Below are positions 15,501-25,182 of a DNA stretch of 64,000 bases, one piece after another (position 1 is the first letter of the stretch; each line of letters starts with the position of its first letter). Source of the DNA: JAGVSZ01 sp019137045. Lineage in GTDB: Bacteria; Pseudomonadota; Gammaproteobacteria; Burkholderiales; SG8-39. A program made the translations under genes and the position numbers. Under the pieces are notes generated by a model. That model was given only the letters and a program-made list of their open reading frames with translations. It searched no databases and was not told the DNA's origin. The stretch is taken from contig JAXMFT010000012.1 of assembly GCA_046347635.1 (NCBI GenBank), forward strand, positions 62,001-126,000. Reading direction: 5' to 3'.

Positions 15501-16211
15501 TCACTGCAACCCACCCCGACTTTCGAGCCACCACACGATCAGTTCCCCCGAGCGCAGGATATGGTGCGTCATCGCCTTGCGCGCCTCGCTGGCGTCGTGC
15601 CGGGTGATCGCGCCCAGTATCGCTTCATGCTGAGCGACGTTCTCGCGCATGCGCCGCCCGTCCATCGTCAGGGCCGCGAGCATGACGCTGCGCGTGAAGC
15701 CGAGGTGCAGATCGCGAATCAGTTGCCGCAACCGTTTGTTGCCGCTCGCCTCGATCACCACGCCGTGGAACTCGTCGTTCGATTCGACCCAGTTCGGAAC
15801 GTTCTTGAGATGGGCCTTGGCGTTTGACATCCGCGCCGCGACCGTCAGCTTCTCCACGGTGGCGGCGAATCGCTTCTGCGCGTTGCGCATGCGCTCGATC
15901 TGCTCGTCGGTGATCCATTCGACCGCCAGCGATATGGCCAGGCCCTCGAGCTCGGCCCGCACCTGATAGGCCTCGCGGATGTCTCGGGCATCCGGCGCAA
16001 GCACGATCGCGCCCTGATTGGGCACGTGCTGAATGACGCCCTTCGCCTCCAGCTGGCGCAGGGCTTCCCGGATCGGGGTGCGGCTGACCGCGTACTCCGC
16101 GGCGAGCGCCTCCTGGCGCAGGCGGCTGCCCGGCGGGTACTCCCCGGCGAGAATCCTCGCGCCAATGCGCTCGGCCAGACTGCCGACGAGCTTCGCTGCT
16201 GATGTGGCCAT
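15501..16211 (-). CDS. GntR-family transcriptional regulator (FadR/FCD type)
   Basis: A 236-residue regulator. Residues 1-75 form the winged helix ('LAERIGARILAGEYPPGSRLRQEALAAEYAVSRTPIREALRQLEAKGVI'); the remainder is the helical FCD ligand-binding domain with 'SNDEFHGVVIEASGN' and 'QHEAILGAITRHD', which carry the metal-binding D/H residues of this group. FCD regulators sense organic acids. The ATG at 16211 is preferred to a TTG at 16223. It is divergent from a secreted cupin and faces operator-like repeats. Confidence 0.9.
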   Translation of the reverse strand: MATSAAKLVGSLAERIGARILAGEYPPGSRLRQEALAAEYAVSRTPIREALRQLEAKGVIQHVPNQGAIVLAPDARDIREAYQVRAELEGLAISLAVEWITDEQIERMRNAQKRFAATVEKLTVAARMSNAKAHLKNVPNWVESNDEFHGVVIEASGNKRLRQLIRDLHLGFTRSVMLAALTMDGRRMRENVAQHEAILGAITRHDASEARKAMTHHILRSGELIVWWLESRGGLQ

Positions 16212-16296
16212 GGGGCCCGGCAAGCTTGCGATTGACGCCCAAGCTTGTAACGGCGGGCGCGTCGGGAGTCAAGATCGCGGATCCTTCGGCCTCCTG

Positions 16297-16400
16297 ATTG
16301 CATCCATAAATCAATAGTCTATGCCCCAAGCAGACAAGATCGGGCGAGTTCCAGTACAGAATGCTATTGATTGGATCCAATATGTATGCTATTGGATGCC
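16297..16400. promoter_or_regulatory. Operator-like repeat cluster in the gntR/cupin gap
   Basis: In an AT-rich patch lie ATTGGATCCAAT, a perfect 12-base palindrome (16370-16381), and related half sites: ATTGCATCCAT (about 16297-16307) and ATTGGATGCC (16391-16400). ATGCTATTG also occurs twice (16361-16369 and 16386-16394), 25 bases apart. This is the expected position for GntR-dimer binding controlling both directions. Confidence 0.65.
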
Positions 16401-16468
16401 TCCAAGCCCATGACACGGCGGTGCGCGACGTCGGGATGTCCGGGCGTTTCTCGAACGGGAGAAGTCCT

Positions 16469-16885
16469 ATGCTCAAGAGGTCTCTGCTGCCCGGTGCGCT
16501 GACGTTCCTTCTGCTCGGCGGTCTTGCCCAGGCGCAACAGGCCCCGCCGCAGCCGTCGCCGGTCAAGCGCACGCCGCTCGGCAAGGTCGAAGTGCCGGGA
16601 TCCAACTATGAGGTCGTGTTCGGCATCACCGAACTGGCCGCCGGGTTCAAGTCGGGGCGGCATTCCCATCCCGGGCAGGTGCTCGCCTACGTCGCGGAGG
16701 GCGAGTTCTGGTATCTCGTCGACGGCCAGCCGGAGCGCATCTACAAGGTCGGCGAATCGCTCCAGTTGCCCGACCGCGCGATCCACAACGAAGGCGCCGC
16801 GGGAGCGAATCCCGTCAAGGTCTTCGCGGTGTTCGTCGTCGAGAAGGGCCAGCCCTTGGTCCAGCCGGCGCAGCCGCCGCACTAG
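16469..16885 (+). CDS. Secreted cupin-domain protein
   Basis: A 138-residue protein with a signal peptide (about residues 1-23, ending GLAQAQ) and one cupin: 'FKSGRHSHPGQVLAYVAEGEFWYLVDGQPERIYKVGESLQLPDRAIHNEG', giving H-x-H and the final H of the metal site. The mature protein should sit in the periplasm. GGGAGAAG precedes the chosen ATG. Divergent from and probably controlled by the GntR regulator. Confidence 0.85.
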   Translation: MLKRSLLPGALTFLLLGGLAQAQQAPPQPSPVKRTPLGKVEVPGSNYEVVFGITELAAGFKSGRHSHPGQVLAYVAEGEFWYLVDGQPERIYKVGESLQLPDRAIHNEGAAGANPVKVFAVFVVEKGQPLVQPAQPPH

Positions 16886-17008
16886 GGCTCTGGCGCAAGC
16901 TCGAGGTTCGCGGGCGGGCGGGCCGCTCGTGCGAACGCGCGGCCGGCCGCGGCGCAGGGGCCTGCACCCGATCCTCGGCCTCGTCGGGCCGGGCGCGGAT
17001 CGCCCGGG

Positions 17009-17470
17009 TCATTGCCCCGACGCGGGCGCGCCGCGCAGGTCGACCATGACGGCAGCGCGGCCCAAAGCGCGCGCGAACGTCGCGACCCGCGGTCTGGACG
17101 GGAAGTAGAAGAGGTGCGCGGGGCAGTCGCAGTCGCTCGAACCGAAGCCCGCCAGCGGAAGCGCGGCGTTGCGCAGAGCACCGAGCGCGCTTGCCCACGC
17201 GTGCTCGCGGCGCACCGGATCGGCGACGTACCAGACGCAGGCGGCGCGCGTCGCGCCCTTGAGCGCGTCGATGTGCCAGTGCAGCGGGCGCGCGGGATCG
17301 AGGTGGCGCGCGACGCGCGCCCGTAGGCCGCCCGGGCCGAGCGCGCTGCCGACGTAGACGTACGTCCCGGACCGCAGGTCGAGCGCACCGAGCCGGCCGA
17401 CCTGCACGCGCGCGCATCCGGCGCTCTCGAGGATCAGCGCGTAGGTGCCGGGGGCGTCGGTCCGGAGCAT
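17009..17470 (-). CDS. DUF123 / GIY-YIG-like nuclease domain protein
   Basis: A 153-residue protein matching the DUF123 pattern: 'PGTYALILES', 'QVGRLGALDLRSGTYVYVGSALGPGGLRARVARHL', 'PLHWHIDALKG', and a C-terminal 'GFGSSDCDCPAHLFYF'. The domain is related to GIY-YIG nucleases and in archaea is fused to endonuclease III; here it is free-standing. The cysteine pair in DCDC could bind metal. Role in DNA repair is possible but not shown. Confidence 0.8.
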   Translation of the reverse strand: MLRTDAPGTYALILESAGCARVQVGRLGALDLRSGTYVYVGSALGPGGLRARVARHLDPARPLHWHIDALKGATRAACVWYVADPVRREHAWASALGALRNAALPLAGFGSSDCDCPAHLFYFPSRPRVATFARALGRAAVMVDLRGAPASGQ

Positions 17471-17602
17471 CGAGCGCTGCGGTGCGGGCAGGGCGCTGGC
17501 AGCGCGGGGCGCAGGGCCGATCCCGCGCGCCGGCCCGCTGTTGGCCTCAGCCCGACTCCCGCGCCCGCGCCCGGACGCCGCGACCGGCGTCGCGCCCCCG
17601 CA

Positions 17603-18406
17603 TCAGAATTCCGCGAGCGAGCCGACGAAGCTCGCGAGCAGCGCGTTCACCTGCGCCGGCACCTCGAGCTGCGGGAAGTGGCCGACCCCGGCGATCACCT
17701 CGACGCGCGCGCCCGGCACGCGCCGCCGCACGAGATCGATCCACGCCGAGGACTCGCCCGCCTTCAGCGCGACGCGCTTGCGCTCCCGGCTCAGCGTGGT
17801 CGTCTGGATCAGCATGAGCGGCACCTGCACGGCGTCGAGCGCCGCGTCCATGCGCGCCGCGTCCCAGCGCGCCATCGCCGCGAACAGCGTGGCGCCGAGC
17901 TCGCCCGGCAGCCGCTTGGCCCGCGCCACGACGCGCGCCGCGTCCGCGCCCGGCCGCAGGAACATCGCGCCGAAGAACGCCTCGGCGAACGCGGGGAACC
18001 CGACGAAGTCGATCGCCGCGCGCATCGCCGCCTCGGCCTGCGCGGGATCCTCGTCGCCGAGGCGGCTGCCGTCGACCAGCACCAGTCCCGCCACGCGCGC
18101 CGGCGCGCGCACGTAGGCCTCGAGCACCACCCGGCAGCCGAGGCTGTGCCCGACCAGGATCGGCTCCCGCAGGCCGCGCGCGGTCACGAGCTGCGCGACG
18201 TCCGCCCCCAGCGTCTCGATCGAGCCGTCGGCGGCCCTGCCCGGCGTCCGCCCGTGCCCGCGCAGGTCGCACGCGAGCACCGCCTGCCGCGCGCCGAACT
18301 CCGCCACCTGCGCCGCCCAGTCGCCGTGGTCGCACGCGAGGCCGTGCACGAAGACGAGCTCCGGCACGCCGCTGCCGGCGGCCTGGACGAACATCGCGGC
18401 GCTCAC
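17603..18406 (-). CDS. Alpha/beta hydrolase
   Basis: A 267-residue soluble hydrolase with 'LVFVHGLACDHGDWAAQ' (oxyanion hole), 'DLRGHGRTPG', the nucleophile elbow 'LVGHSLGCRV', and the catalytic histidine in 'VIAGVGHFPQLE'; the acid is probably the aspartate after strand 6. Substrate unknown, likely an ester or similar small molecule. The GTG at 18406 has AAGGGGG eight bases upstream; ATG at 18394 is the alternative. Divergent from the MFS carrier, whose start lies 98 bases away, so the pair may share regulation. Confidence 0.88.
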   Translation of the reverse strand: MSAAMFVQAAGSGVPELVFVHGLACDHGDWAAQVAEFGARQAVLACDLRGHGRTPGRAADGSIETLGADVAQLVTARGLREPILVGHSLGCRVVLEAYVRAPARVAGLVLVDGSRLGDEDPAQAEAAMRAAIDFVGFPAFAEAFFGAMFLRPGADAARVVARAKRLPGELGATLFAAMARWDAARMDAALDAVQVPLMLIQTTTLSRERKRVALKAGESSAWIDLVRRRVPGARVEVIAGVGHFPQLEVPAQVNALLASFVGSLAEF

Positions 18407-18503
18407 CCGCACCCCCTTCGCATGCGGCGATGGTACACGCGCGCTCGGCGAAAGCCGAAAGTGCGGTAACTTCGCACCGCCGATTCCCCGAGTCCGCGCC
18501 GCC

Positions 18504-19763
18504 ATGTCGAGATCCGAGGCCGCTGCCGCCGCAGCCGCCGCCCCGCGCCGCGCGCGCGGCGAGGCGGAGTCCACCTATGCGTGGCTGCGCCTCCTCGCCG
18601 CGCTGGTGATCTCGAGCATCGGCGGCGTCGGCATGTGGTCGGTCGCGGTGGTGCTGCCCGCGGTGCAGGCGGAGTTCGGCATCGCGCGCTCGGCCGCCTC
18701 GCTCCCCTACACGGTCACGATGCTCGGCTTCGGCTTCGGCGGCATCCTCATGGGGCGGCTCTCCGACCGCTTCGGCATCGTGGTGCCGGTGGTGATCGGG
18801 GCGGTGACGCTCGCGGCCGGCTTCTTCGCCGCGGGCGCGGCCACGAGCCTGTGGCAGTTCGCGGCCGCGCAGGGCCTGCTCATCGGTTTCCTCGGCAGCT
18901 CGTCGAGCTTCGCGCCGCTGGTCGCCGACACTTCGCTCTGGTTCACGCGCCGGCGCGGCATCGCGGTGGCGATCGTGGCGAGCGGCAACTACGTCGCCGG
19001 CGCGATCTGGCCGCCGGTCATCCAGCACTTCGTGGAGACGGCCGGCTGGCGCCAGGCGTACATGGGCGTCGGGCTCTTCTGCCTGGTCACGATGCTGCCG
19101 CTCGCGCTCGCCGTGCGGCGCCGCCCGCCCGCGCTCGAGGTGACGCCGGGCGCGACGCGCACCGCGCGCTGGTCGGAGCGGCCGCTCGGTTACTCGCCGG
19201 CGCAGCTGCAGTGGATCCTGTTCGCCGCCGGCATCTCGTGCTGCGTGGCGATGTCGATGCCGCAGGTCCACATCGTCGCGTACTGCGGCGACCTCGGCTA
19301 CGGCGCGGCGCGCGGCGCCGAGATGCTGTCGGTGATGCTCGCCGCCGGCGTGGTGAGCCGCCTCGCCTCGGGCTGGATCTCGGACCGCATCGGGGGCCTG
19401 CGCACGCTGCTGCTCGGCTCGACGCTGCAGGGCCTCGCCCTGCTGCTGTTCCTGCCCTTCGACAGCCTCGTGTCGCTGTACCTGATCTCGGGCCTCTTCG
19501 GGCTGGTGCAGGGCGGCATCGTGCCCTCCTACGCGATCATCGTGCGCGAGTACTTCACGCCGAAGGAGGCCGGGGCGCGCGTCGGCACGGTCCTGCTCGC
19601 GACGCTGCTCGGCATGGCGCTCGGCGGCTGGGTGTCGGGCGCGATCTTCGACCTCACCGGCTCGTACCAGGCGGCGTTCGCGAACGGCGTGGCCTGGAGC
19701 GTGATCAACATGTCGATCGCCGGGTGGCTGCTGCGACGCGCGGCGCGGCGGGCCGCCGCGTGA
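18504..19763 (+). CDS. Major facilitator superfamily transporter
   Basis: A 419-residue inner-membrane carrier with about twelve helices. After a charged, alanine-rich N terminus come 'VSVVLPAVQAEFGIARSAASLPYT'-like residues, the signature loop 'GRLSDRFGIVVPV' between helices 2 and 3, and its repeat 'SGWISDRIGGLRT' in the second half. It resembles MCT/oxalate-formate-type carboxylate carriers. Its stop codon overlaps the GTG start of the TPR-methyltransferase gene by four bases, suggesting coupling. Confidence 0.9.
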   Translation: MSRSEAAAAAAAAPRRARGEAESTYAWLRLLAALVISSIGGVGMWSVAVVLPAVQAEFGIARSAASLPYTVTMLGFGFGGILMGRLSDRFGIVVPVVIGAVTLAAGFFAAGAATSLWQFAAAQGLLIGFLGSSSSFAPLVADTSLWFTRRRGIAVAIVASGNYVAGAIWPPVIQHFVETAGWRQAYMGVGLFCLVTMLPLALAVRRRPPALEVTPGATRTARWSERPLGYSPAQLQWILFAAGISCCVAMSMPQVHIVAYCGDLGYGAARGAEMLSVMLAAGVVSRLASGWISDRIGGLRTLLLGSTLQGLALLLFLPFDSLVSLYLISGLFGLVQGGIVPSYAIIVREYFTPKEAGARVGTVLLATLLGMALGGWVSGAIFDLTGSYQAAFANGVAWSVINMSIAGWLLRRAARRAAA

Positions 19764-22017
19764 GCAGTCCGGCCGACCCTTTCCTCCCGCTCCTCGCCGA
19801 GGCGTCCGGGCACCTGCAGGCCGGGCGCCGGCAGCAGGCGGAGTCGATCTACCGCGACCTCCTCGCGCGCGCCCCGGAGCACCCGGTGGCGACCCACTTC
19901 CTCGGCGTGTGCCTGGTGCAGTCCGGCCGCGCGCAGGAAGGCCTTGCGGCGCTCGCGCGGTCGATGCACGCGCTCGGCGCCCAGGCGCGGTTCCGGCACA
20001 ACTACGCGCTGATGCTCGCGCAGGCGGGCGACCCGACGGGCGCGGAGCGCGAGCTCGAGGCCGCGATCGCGCTCGACCCGCGCAACGCCGCCTCGCACGG
20101 CTACCTCGGCATCGTCCGCCAGCAGGCCGGCCGGCTCGAGGCCGCGTCGGCCGCGTACGAGGCGGGGCTCGCGGTCGCGCCCGCCGATCCCTTCCTCGCG
20201 GCCAACTACGGCAGCTGCCTCTCGCGCGCGGCGAGATCGAGCGCGCGATCGACTGGCTCCGGCGCGCAATCGAGGCCGCGCCGCACAGCCTGGTCGCGCA
20301 CAACAACCTCGGCTCGGCGCTGAACGCCGCCGGCGACGTGCGCGGCGCGATCGCCGCCTATCGCAAGGCGGCCGAGGTCGAGCCGCGTTACGCGCCGGCG
20401 TGGTTCAACCTCGGGCTCGGGCTGCGCGCGCTCGGCGACGAGAGCGGCGCGATCGAGGCGCTGCGCCGGGCGATCGAGGTCGGCCCCGATTTCGCGCCGG
20501 CGTGGCAGGCGTTCGCGGACGCCTTCGCGAAGAGCCGCTTCGTCGCGTGGAGCGCGCAGGCGGCCGCGGACCTGACGCGCGTGCTCCAGCACCCGGCGAT
20601 CGACCCCGGCCCGCTCGCGGAAGCGGCGGCGAGCCTGCTCGCGCTCGATCCCGCCATCGCGCCCCTCATGCGCGAAGTGCCGGCCGGCGCCCGGCTGCAG
20701 GCAGCCGCGCAGCCGATGCTGCTCGCGCTCATCGAGAACGCGCTGGTGCCCGACCCGGCGTTCGAGGCGTTCCTGCGCGCCCTGCGCGCGAGCCTGCTCG
20801 CGGCGTGGCGCAACGGCGCGGCGCCGCCGGCCGCGGTCGACCTCGCGTGCGCGCTGGCGCAGCAGTGCTTCCTCAACGAGTACGTCTGGCCCGAGAGCGC
20901 CGCGGAAGCGGCAGGCGTCGCGCGCCTCGCGGATGCCGCGCGCGCGGCGCCCGGGGTGCTGGAGATCGCGCTGCTCGGCGCCTACCGGCCGCTCGCGGCG
21001 ATCCCCGGGCTCGCGCGTCCGGTCGGCGCCGGGGAGCCGTTCCGGCGGCTGTGGCGGCGCCAGGTCGAGGAGCCCGCCGAGGAGCGCGGCCTGCGCGACG
21101 CGATCGAGGCGCTCACGCTGATCGACGACGCGACCTCGCGCGCGGTCCAGCGGCAGTACGAGGAGAACCCGTATCCGCGCTGGCACCGGGTGCCGGCGTC
21201 GCTCGCCACGCCGTTCCCGCTGCGGCGCGCGCTGCGCGAGCTCGTCCCGCACGTCGACCCCGCGCGGCTGCGCGTGCCGGACGCGCCGGAGGTTCTGATC
21301 GCCGGCTGCGGCACCGGCTACCAGTCGGCGATCACCGCGCTGCGCAATCCCGGCGCGCATCCTCGCGGTGGATCTCAGCCGGACGAGCCTCGCGTACGCG
21401 GTGCGCCGCGCGCGCGAGCTCGGCCTCGCGCACGTGCGCTTCGCGCAGGCCGACATCCTGAAGCTCGGCGCGCTCGCCGACCGCTTCGACTTCATCGAGT
21501 GCGCCGGCGTGCTGCACCACCTGGCCGACCCGGTCGCCGGCGGCAAGGTGCTCGTGGGCCTGCTCCGGCCCGGCGGGGTGATGAAGCTCGCGCTCTACAG
21601 CGAGCGCGCCCGGCAGGGCGTGGTCGCGGCGCGGGCGCTGATCGCGCAGCACGGTCTGGGCGCCGATCTCGAGGGCGTGCGCGCGGCGCGGCAGCTCGTG
21701 CTCGCACAGCCCGCGGGCAGCCCGGTCGAGGCGCTGCGCTCGGGCACGACTTCTACTCCGCCTCCGGCGCGCGCGACCTCGTGCTGCACGTGCAGGAGCA
21801 CCGCTTCACTGCCGCGCAGCTCGGCGACTTCCTGCGCGCGCTCGGGCTCGAGCTGCTCGGCTTCGAGTTCGGCGACCCGGCCGTTCCGGCCGCGTACCGG
21901 CAGCGCTTTCCCGACGACCCGGCGGGTACCGCGCTCGTGAACTGGGCCCGCTTCGAGGACGAGCGCCCCGAGGCGTTCAGCGGCATGTACCAGTTCTGGG
22001 CCGCGCGCGCGGCGTAG
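19760..22017 (+). CDS. TPR-repeat protein fused to a SAM-dependent methyltransferase (three frame breaks)
   Basis: About 750 residues. The N-terminal half is a run of TPR units ('QAESIYRDLLARAPEHPVATHFLGVCLVQSGRAQEGL', 'AIAAYRKAAEVEPRYAPAWFNLGLGLRALG'); a helical linker follows; the C-terminal third is a class I methyltransferase with 'VLIAGCGTGYQS' (SAM loop), 'ILAVDLSRTSLAYA', 'FIECAGVLHHLADP' and 'LLRPGGVMKLALYS'. Just before it 'QYEENPYPRW' is typical of this fusion family. Reading frame slips at about 20229, 21360 and 21745; each is repaired by one added base, and homology continues, so these look like sequence errors. GTG start overlaps the MFS stop. The target may be a protein or a polysaccharide precursor. 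Confidence 0.8.
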
Positions 22018-22030
22018 CAGGCGGGCGCGC

Positions 22031-23740
22031 TCAGCTCGCCCGCCGCATCGCTCCGCCCGCCTCCGGGTGCCCGCCGCCGCGGCCGAGCGGCTCGTCGAGC
22101 GCCGCCGGCGCCGGCAGTCCGAGCAGGGCGTACAGCCGGCGCAGGTTCGCGCGGAAGAGCGCGTCGAAGCTCGCCACCGCGTGCGCCGGGTTGTAGTCGC
22201 CCAGCCACCAGAACCAGTCGGAGCCCTCGCACACCGCGAGCTGGCGCAAGGCGGCGGCGCGCGCGGGGCCGTCGAGCTGCCCGCCGTCCAGCACCCGGTC
22301 GAGGCTCGCCTTGGCCGCGCAGAGGAGATCCCACGCGCGGTTCTTCTCCGGCGCGCCGATCCAGGTGGTGAAGTCGCCGTACACCCAGCTCCCCGCCACC
22401 AGGCGCGCCAGGGCGCCGGTCTGCGCCCGCGCGCGCCCCGCCTCCTCGTCGCGCAGGCACTCGGCGAAGGTCGCGGTGCGGATCGACGGGTGCCGCGCGA
22501 GCCGCGCGTACAGCTCGTCGAGGAAGAAGTAGCCGTTGTACGGGTAGTACTCCCAGCAGTTCTCGCCGTCGAGGATCACGCTGACGAGGGGCGGGTCGCC
22601 GGGTGGCGCGCCCGCCGCGATCGCCTCGAGCTCGCCCACGAAGTGCGCCGCGGCGTCGTGCGAGTGCCACTTCGCGTACTCGAAGCCGATCAGGTCGGAG
22701 AGCCGGTCGTCGCGGAAGAAGCAGGTCGGGCCGGCCGCCCCGACGCGGTACGGGCGGTAGAGGAAGCGCGCCCGGTCCGCGGCGGGCTGGTCCGCGGCGC
22801 GCAGGCTCTGCGCGAGCACGCCCTCGCCCGAGGCGGTCCAGCGCACGCCGTGCGCGCCGAGCGCCGCGAGGAAGCGCTCCGACAGCGCGCCTTCGGCCGG
22901 CCAGACGCCGTCCGGGCGCAGGCCGAAGCGGCGCGCGTGGCTCTCGAGGGCCGACCGGACGTGGGCGTCGACGCGCGCCGCCCCGCCGGGGTAGCCGGCC
23001 GCCTCCGGCAGCGGCAGCCCGGGCTTCGCCTCGCGCGCGGCGGCGAAGTCGAGCAGGAGCGGCGCGATCGGGTGGTGGTGCGGCGAAGTGGACAGCTCCA
23101 CCCGCCCGCCCGCGGCGAGGCGGGCGTAGCGCGGCAGGATGTCGCGCACGACCGCGCCGACGAGCGCGAACAGCGCCTGGCGGTCGGCGAACGTGAAGCC
23201 GGTGCCGGCCGCCATCAGCCGCGCCACCAGCTCGGAGCCGCGCCGCACCGTCTCGCCGGTCCAGGCGAGGTGGTACCAGGTCACCAGGTCGTAGTAGAAC
23301 TGGTCGGAGAGATAGGCGAGCGCCGCGCGCCCCTGCCGCTCGAGGCCGCCGTAGAGCTCGTGCAGCGCGCGGTACGCCGGGTACGGCTGCACCATCTTCT
23401 CGTGGTTCGCGTGGAAGCAGCGCTCGATCGCGAGCGCGCGCTCGGCGGCGGCGAGCGGCGCGGCCGGGTCGCGCGCGAGCAGGCCGAGCAGCGGGTCGCG
23501 GATGCGCCCGGTGGCGAACTGGTCGCAGTAGTCCTCGAGCTGGTCGGCGAGCACCGGCACGAAGTTGACCGCGGCGCGCACCTCGGGGTGGCGCTCGAGG
23601 TGCGCGGCCATGTCGGCGTAGTCCTTGAGCGCGTGCAGGTACACCCACGGTTGCGCGAACTCGCCGCTCGCGCCGTCGCGGTACTCCGGCTGGTGCATGT
23701 GCCAGAGGAGGACGACCGAGAGGCGGGCGGGATCGGGCAT
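22031..23740 (-). CDS. Glycoside hydrolase family 57 protein
   Basis: A 569-residue enzyme with the five GH57 regions: 'HMHQPEY' (14-20), 'HHHPIAPLL' (about 221), 'WPAEGALS' with catalytic nucleophile Glu283, 'DGENCWEYY' with proton-donor Asp391, and a C-terminal aromatic helix region ('GDYNPAHAVASFDALFRANLRRLYALLG'). GH57 enzymes are alpha-amylases, 4-alpha-glucanotransferases or branching enzymes. No GlgB or GlgX is visible in the window, so this may provide branching or debranching for the glycogen made by GlgC and GlgA. It lies 27 bases after glgC on the same strand. Confidence 0.92.
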   Translation of the reverse strand: MPDPARLSVVLLWHMHQPEYRDGASGEFAQPWVYLHALKDYADMAAHLERHPEVRAAVNFVPVLADQLEDYCDQFATGRIRDPLLGLLARDPAAPLAAAERALAIERCFHANHEKMVQPYPAYRALHELYGGLERQGRAALAYLSDQFYYDLVTWYHLAWTGETVRRGSELVARLMAAGTGFTFADRQALFALVGAVVRDILPRYARLAAGGRVELSTSPHHHPIAPLLLDFAAAREAKPGLPLPEAAGYPGGAARVDAHVRSALESHARRFGLRPDGVWPAEGALSERFLAALGAHGVRWTASGEGVLAQSLRAADQPAADRARFLYRPYRVGAAGPTCFFRDDRLSDLIGFEYAKWHSHDAAAHFVGELEAIAAGAPPGDPPLVSVILDGENCWEYYPYNGYFFLDELYARLARHPSIRTATFAECLRDEEAGRARAQTGALARLVAGSWVYGDFTTWIGAPEKNRAWDLLCAAKASLDRVLDGGQLDGPARAAALRQLAVCEGSDWFWWLGDYNPAHAVASFDALFRANLRRLYALLGLPAPAALDEPLGRGGGHPEAGGAMRRAS

Positions 23741-23767
23741 GACGCCGGGCGGAGCGCGGGGCCGGGC

Positions 23768-25159
23768 CTAGCGGGCGTGGTGCACCTGCTGCCCGAGCAT
23801 CTCCGGGGTCACGAGCACGATGCCGCGCTCGGTCAGGTGGAAGCGCGCGCGGTCCTGCGCCGGGTCGACCCCGATGCGCGTGCCGGAGGGCAGCGTGCAC
23901 TCGCGGTCGATGACCGCGCGCCGCACCACCACGTCGCGCTGCATCACCACGTCGGGCAGCACGACCGCGTCCTCGACCGTGCAGAAGCTGTGCACGCGCA
24001 CGTTGGAGAAGAGCAGCGAGCGGCGCACGAGCGAACCCGAGACGATGCAGCCGCCCGACACGAGCGAGTCGATCGCGGTGCCGCGCCGGCCCTCGTCGTC
24101 GAACACGAACTTCGCCGGCGGGAGCTGCTCCTGGTAGGTCCAGATCGGCCAGTCCTGGTCGTAGAGGTTGAGCGGCGGGGTGACCTTGGTGAGCTCCATG
24201 TTGGCCTCCCAGAACGCGTCCACCGTCCCGACGTCGCGCCAGTAGGGGTTGCCCTCGCTCATGTTCACGCAGCTGCGGCGGAAGTCGTGCGCGATCACCC
24301 GGTACCCGCGCCCCACCGCGTGCGGGATCACGTCCCTGCCGAAGTCGTGGCTCGAGCCGGGCGCGTCGGCGTCGCGCACGAGCTGCTCGTACAGGAACCC
24401 GGCGTTGAAGACGTAGATGCCCATGCTCGCGAGCGCGCGGTCCGGGCGCCCCGGCAGCGCCGGCGGCTGCGCCGGCTTCTCGAGGAAGGAGGCGACCGCG
24501 CCCTCGCCGTCCACCGCCATCACCCCGAGCGCGCGCGCGTGGTCGCGCGGCACTTCGACGCAGCCCACGGTGAGGTCGGCGCCGCGCGCGACGTGCTCGG
24601 CGAGCATCTTGCCGTAGTCCATCTTGTACACGTGGTCGCCCGCGAGCACCAGCACGTACCGCGGCGCGTGCCGGCGCAGGATGTCCAGGTTCTGGTACAC
24701 CGCGTCGGCGGTGCCGAGGTACCAGGACGAGTGGATGCGCTGCTGCGCGGGCAGCAGCTCGACGAACTCGCCCATGCGCCCGTCCAGGCCGGCCCAGCCG
24801 CGCTGGACGTGGCGGATCAGGCTCTGCGCCTTGTACTGCGTCGCGATGCCGATGCGGCGGATGCCGGAGTTGACGCAGTTCGACAGCGTGAAGTCGATGA
24901 TGCGGAACTTGCCGCCGAAGGGCACCGCCGGCTTCGCGCGCCAGTCGGTGAGCGCCTTGAGGCGCTCGCCGCGCCCGCCCGCGAGCACGAGCGCGAGCGT
25001 CTGGCGCGTGAGCTGCGAGATGTTGCGCGTCGCGCCGCCCTCGTGCGCGGCGGCGTGCGCGGCCGCGGGCGGCGGATGGGCGTGCGGCATCTCGTCGCCG
25101 TACTCCATGTGCGCGTGGATCGCCGGCGCGGCGGCGGGGGCGTCGTCCGGATCGGCCAT
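23768..25159 (-). CDS. glgC: Glucose-1-phosphate adenylyltransferase
   Basis: A 463-residue enzyme making ADP-glucose from ATP and glucose 1-phosphate, the regulated step of bacterial glycogen synthesis. 'LALVLAGGRGERLKALTDWRAKPAVPFGGKFRIIDF' (nucleotide loop), 'GTADAVYQNLDIL', 'LVLAGDHVYKMDY' and the C-terminal left-handed beta-helix with 'RVHSFCTVEDAVVLPDV' are all present. The first 45 residues are an unusual histidine/alanine/proline-rich extension (DDAPAAAPAIHAHMEYGDE, PHAHPPPAAAHAAAHEGG) not found in E. coli GlgC; it could bind metal or mark an upstream false start. Catalytic core begins near residue 50. Confidence 0.96.
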   Translation of the reverse strand: MADPDDAPAAAPAIHAHMEYGDEMPHAHPPPAAAHAAAHEGGATRNISQLTRQTLALVLAGGRGERLKALTDWRAKPAVPFGGKFRIIDFTLSNCVNSGIRRIGIATQYKAQSLIRHVQRGWAGLDGRMGEFVELLPAQQRIHSSWYLGTADAVYQNLDILRRHAPRYVLVLAGDHVYKMDYGKMLAEHVARGADLTVGCVEVPRDHARALGVMAVDGEGAVASFLEKPAQPPALPGRPDRALASMGIYVFNAGFLYEQLVRDADAPGSSHDFGRDVIPHAVGRGYRVIAHDFRRSCVNMSEGNPYWRDVGTVDAFWEANMELTKVTPPLNLYDQDWPIWTYQEQLPPAKFVFDDEGRRGTAIDSLVSGGCIVSGSLVRRSLLFSNVRVHSFCTVEDAVVLPDVVMQRDVVVRRAVIDRECTLPSGTRIGVDPAQDRARFHLTERGIVLVTPEMLGQQVHHAR

Positions 25160-25182
25160 CGGTCGCCTCGCCGCGCGCGCGC

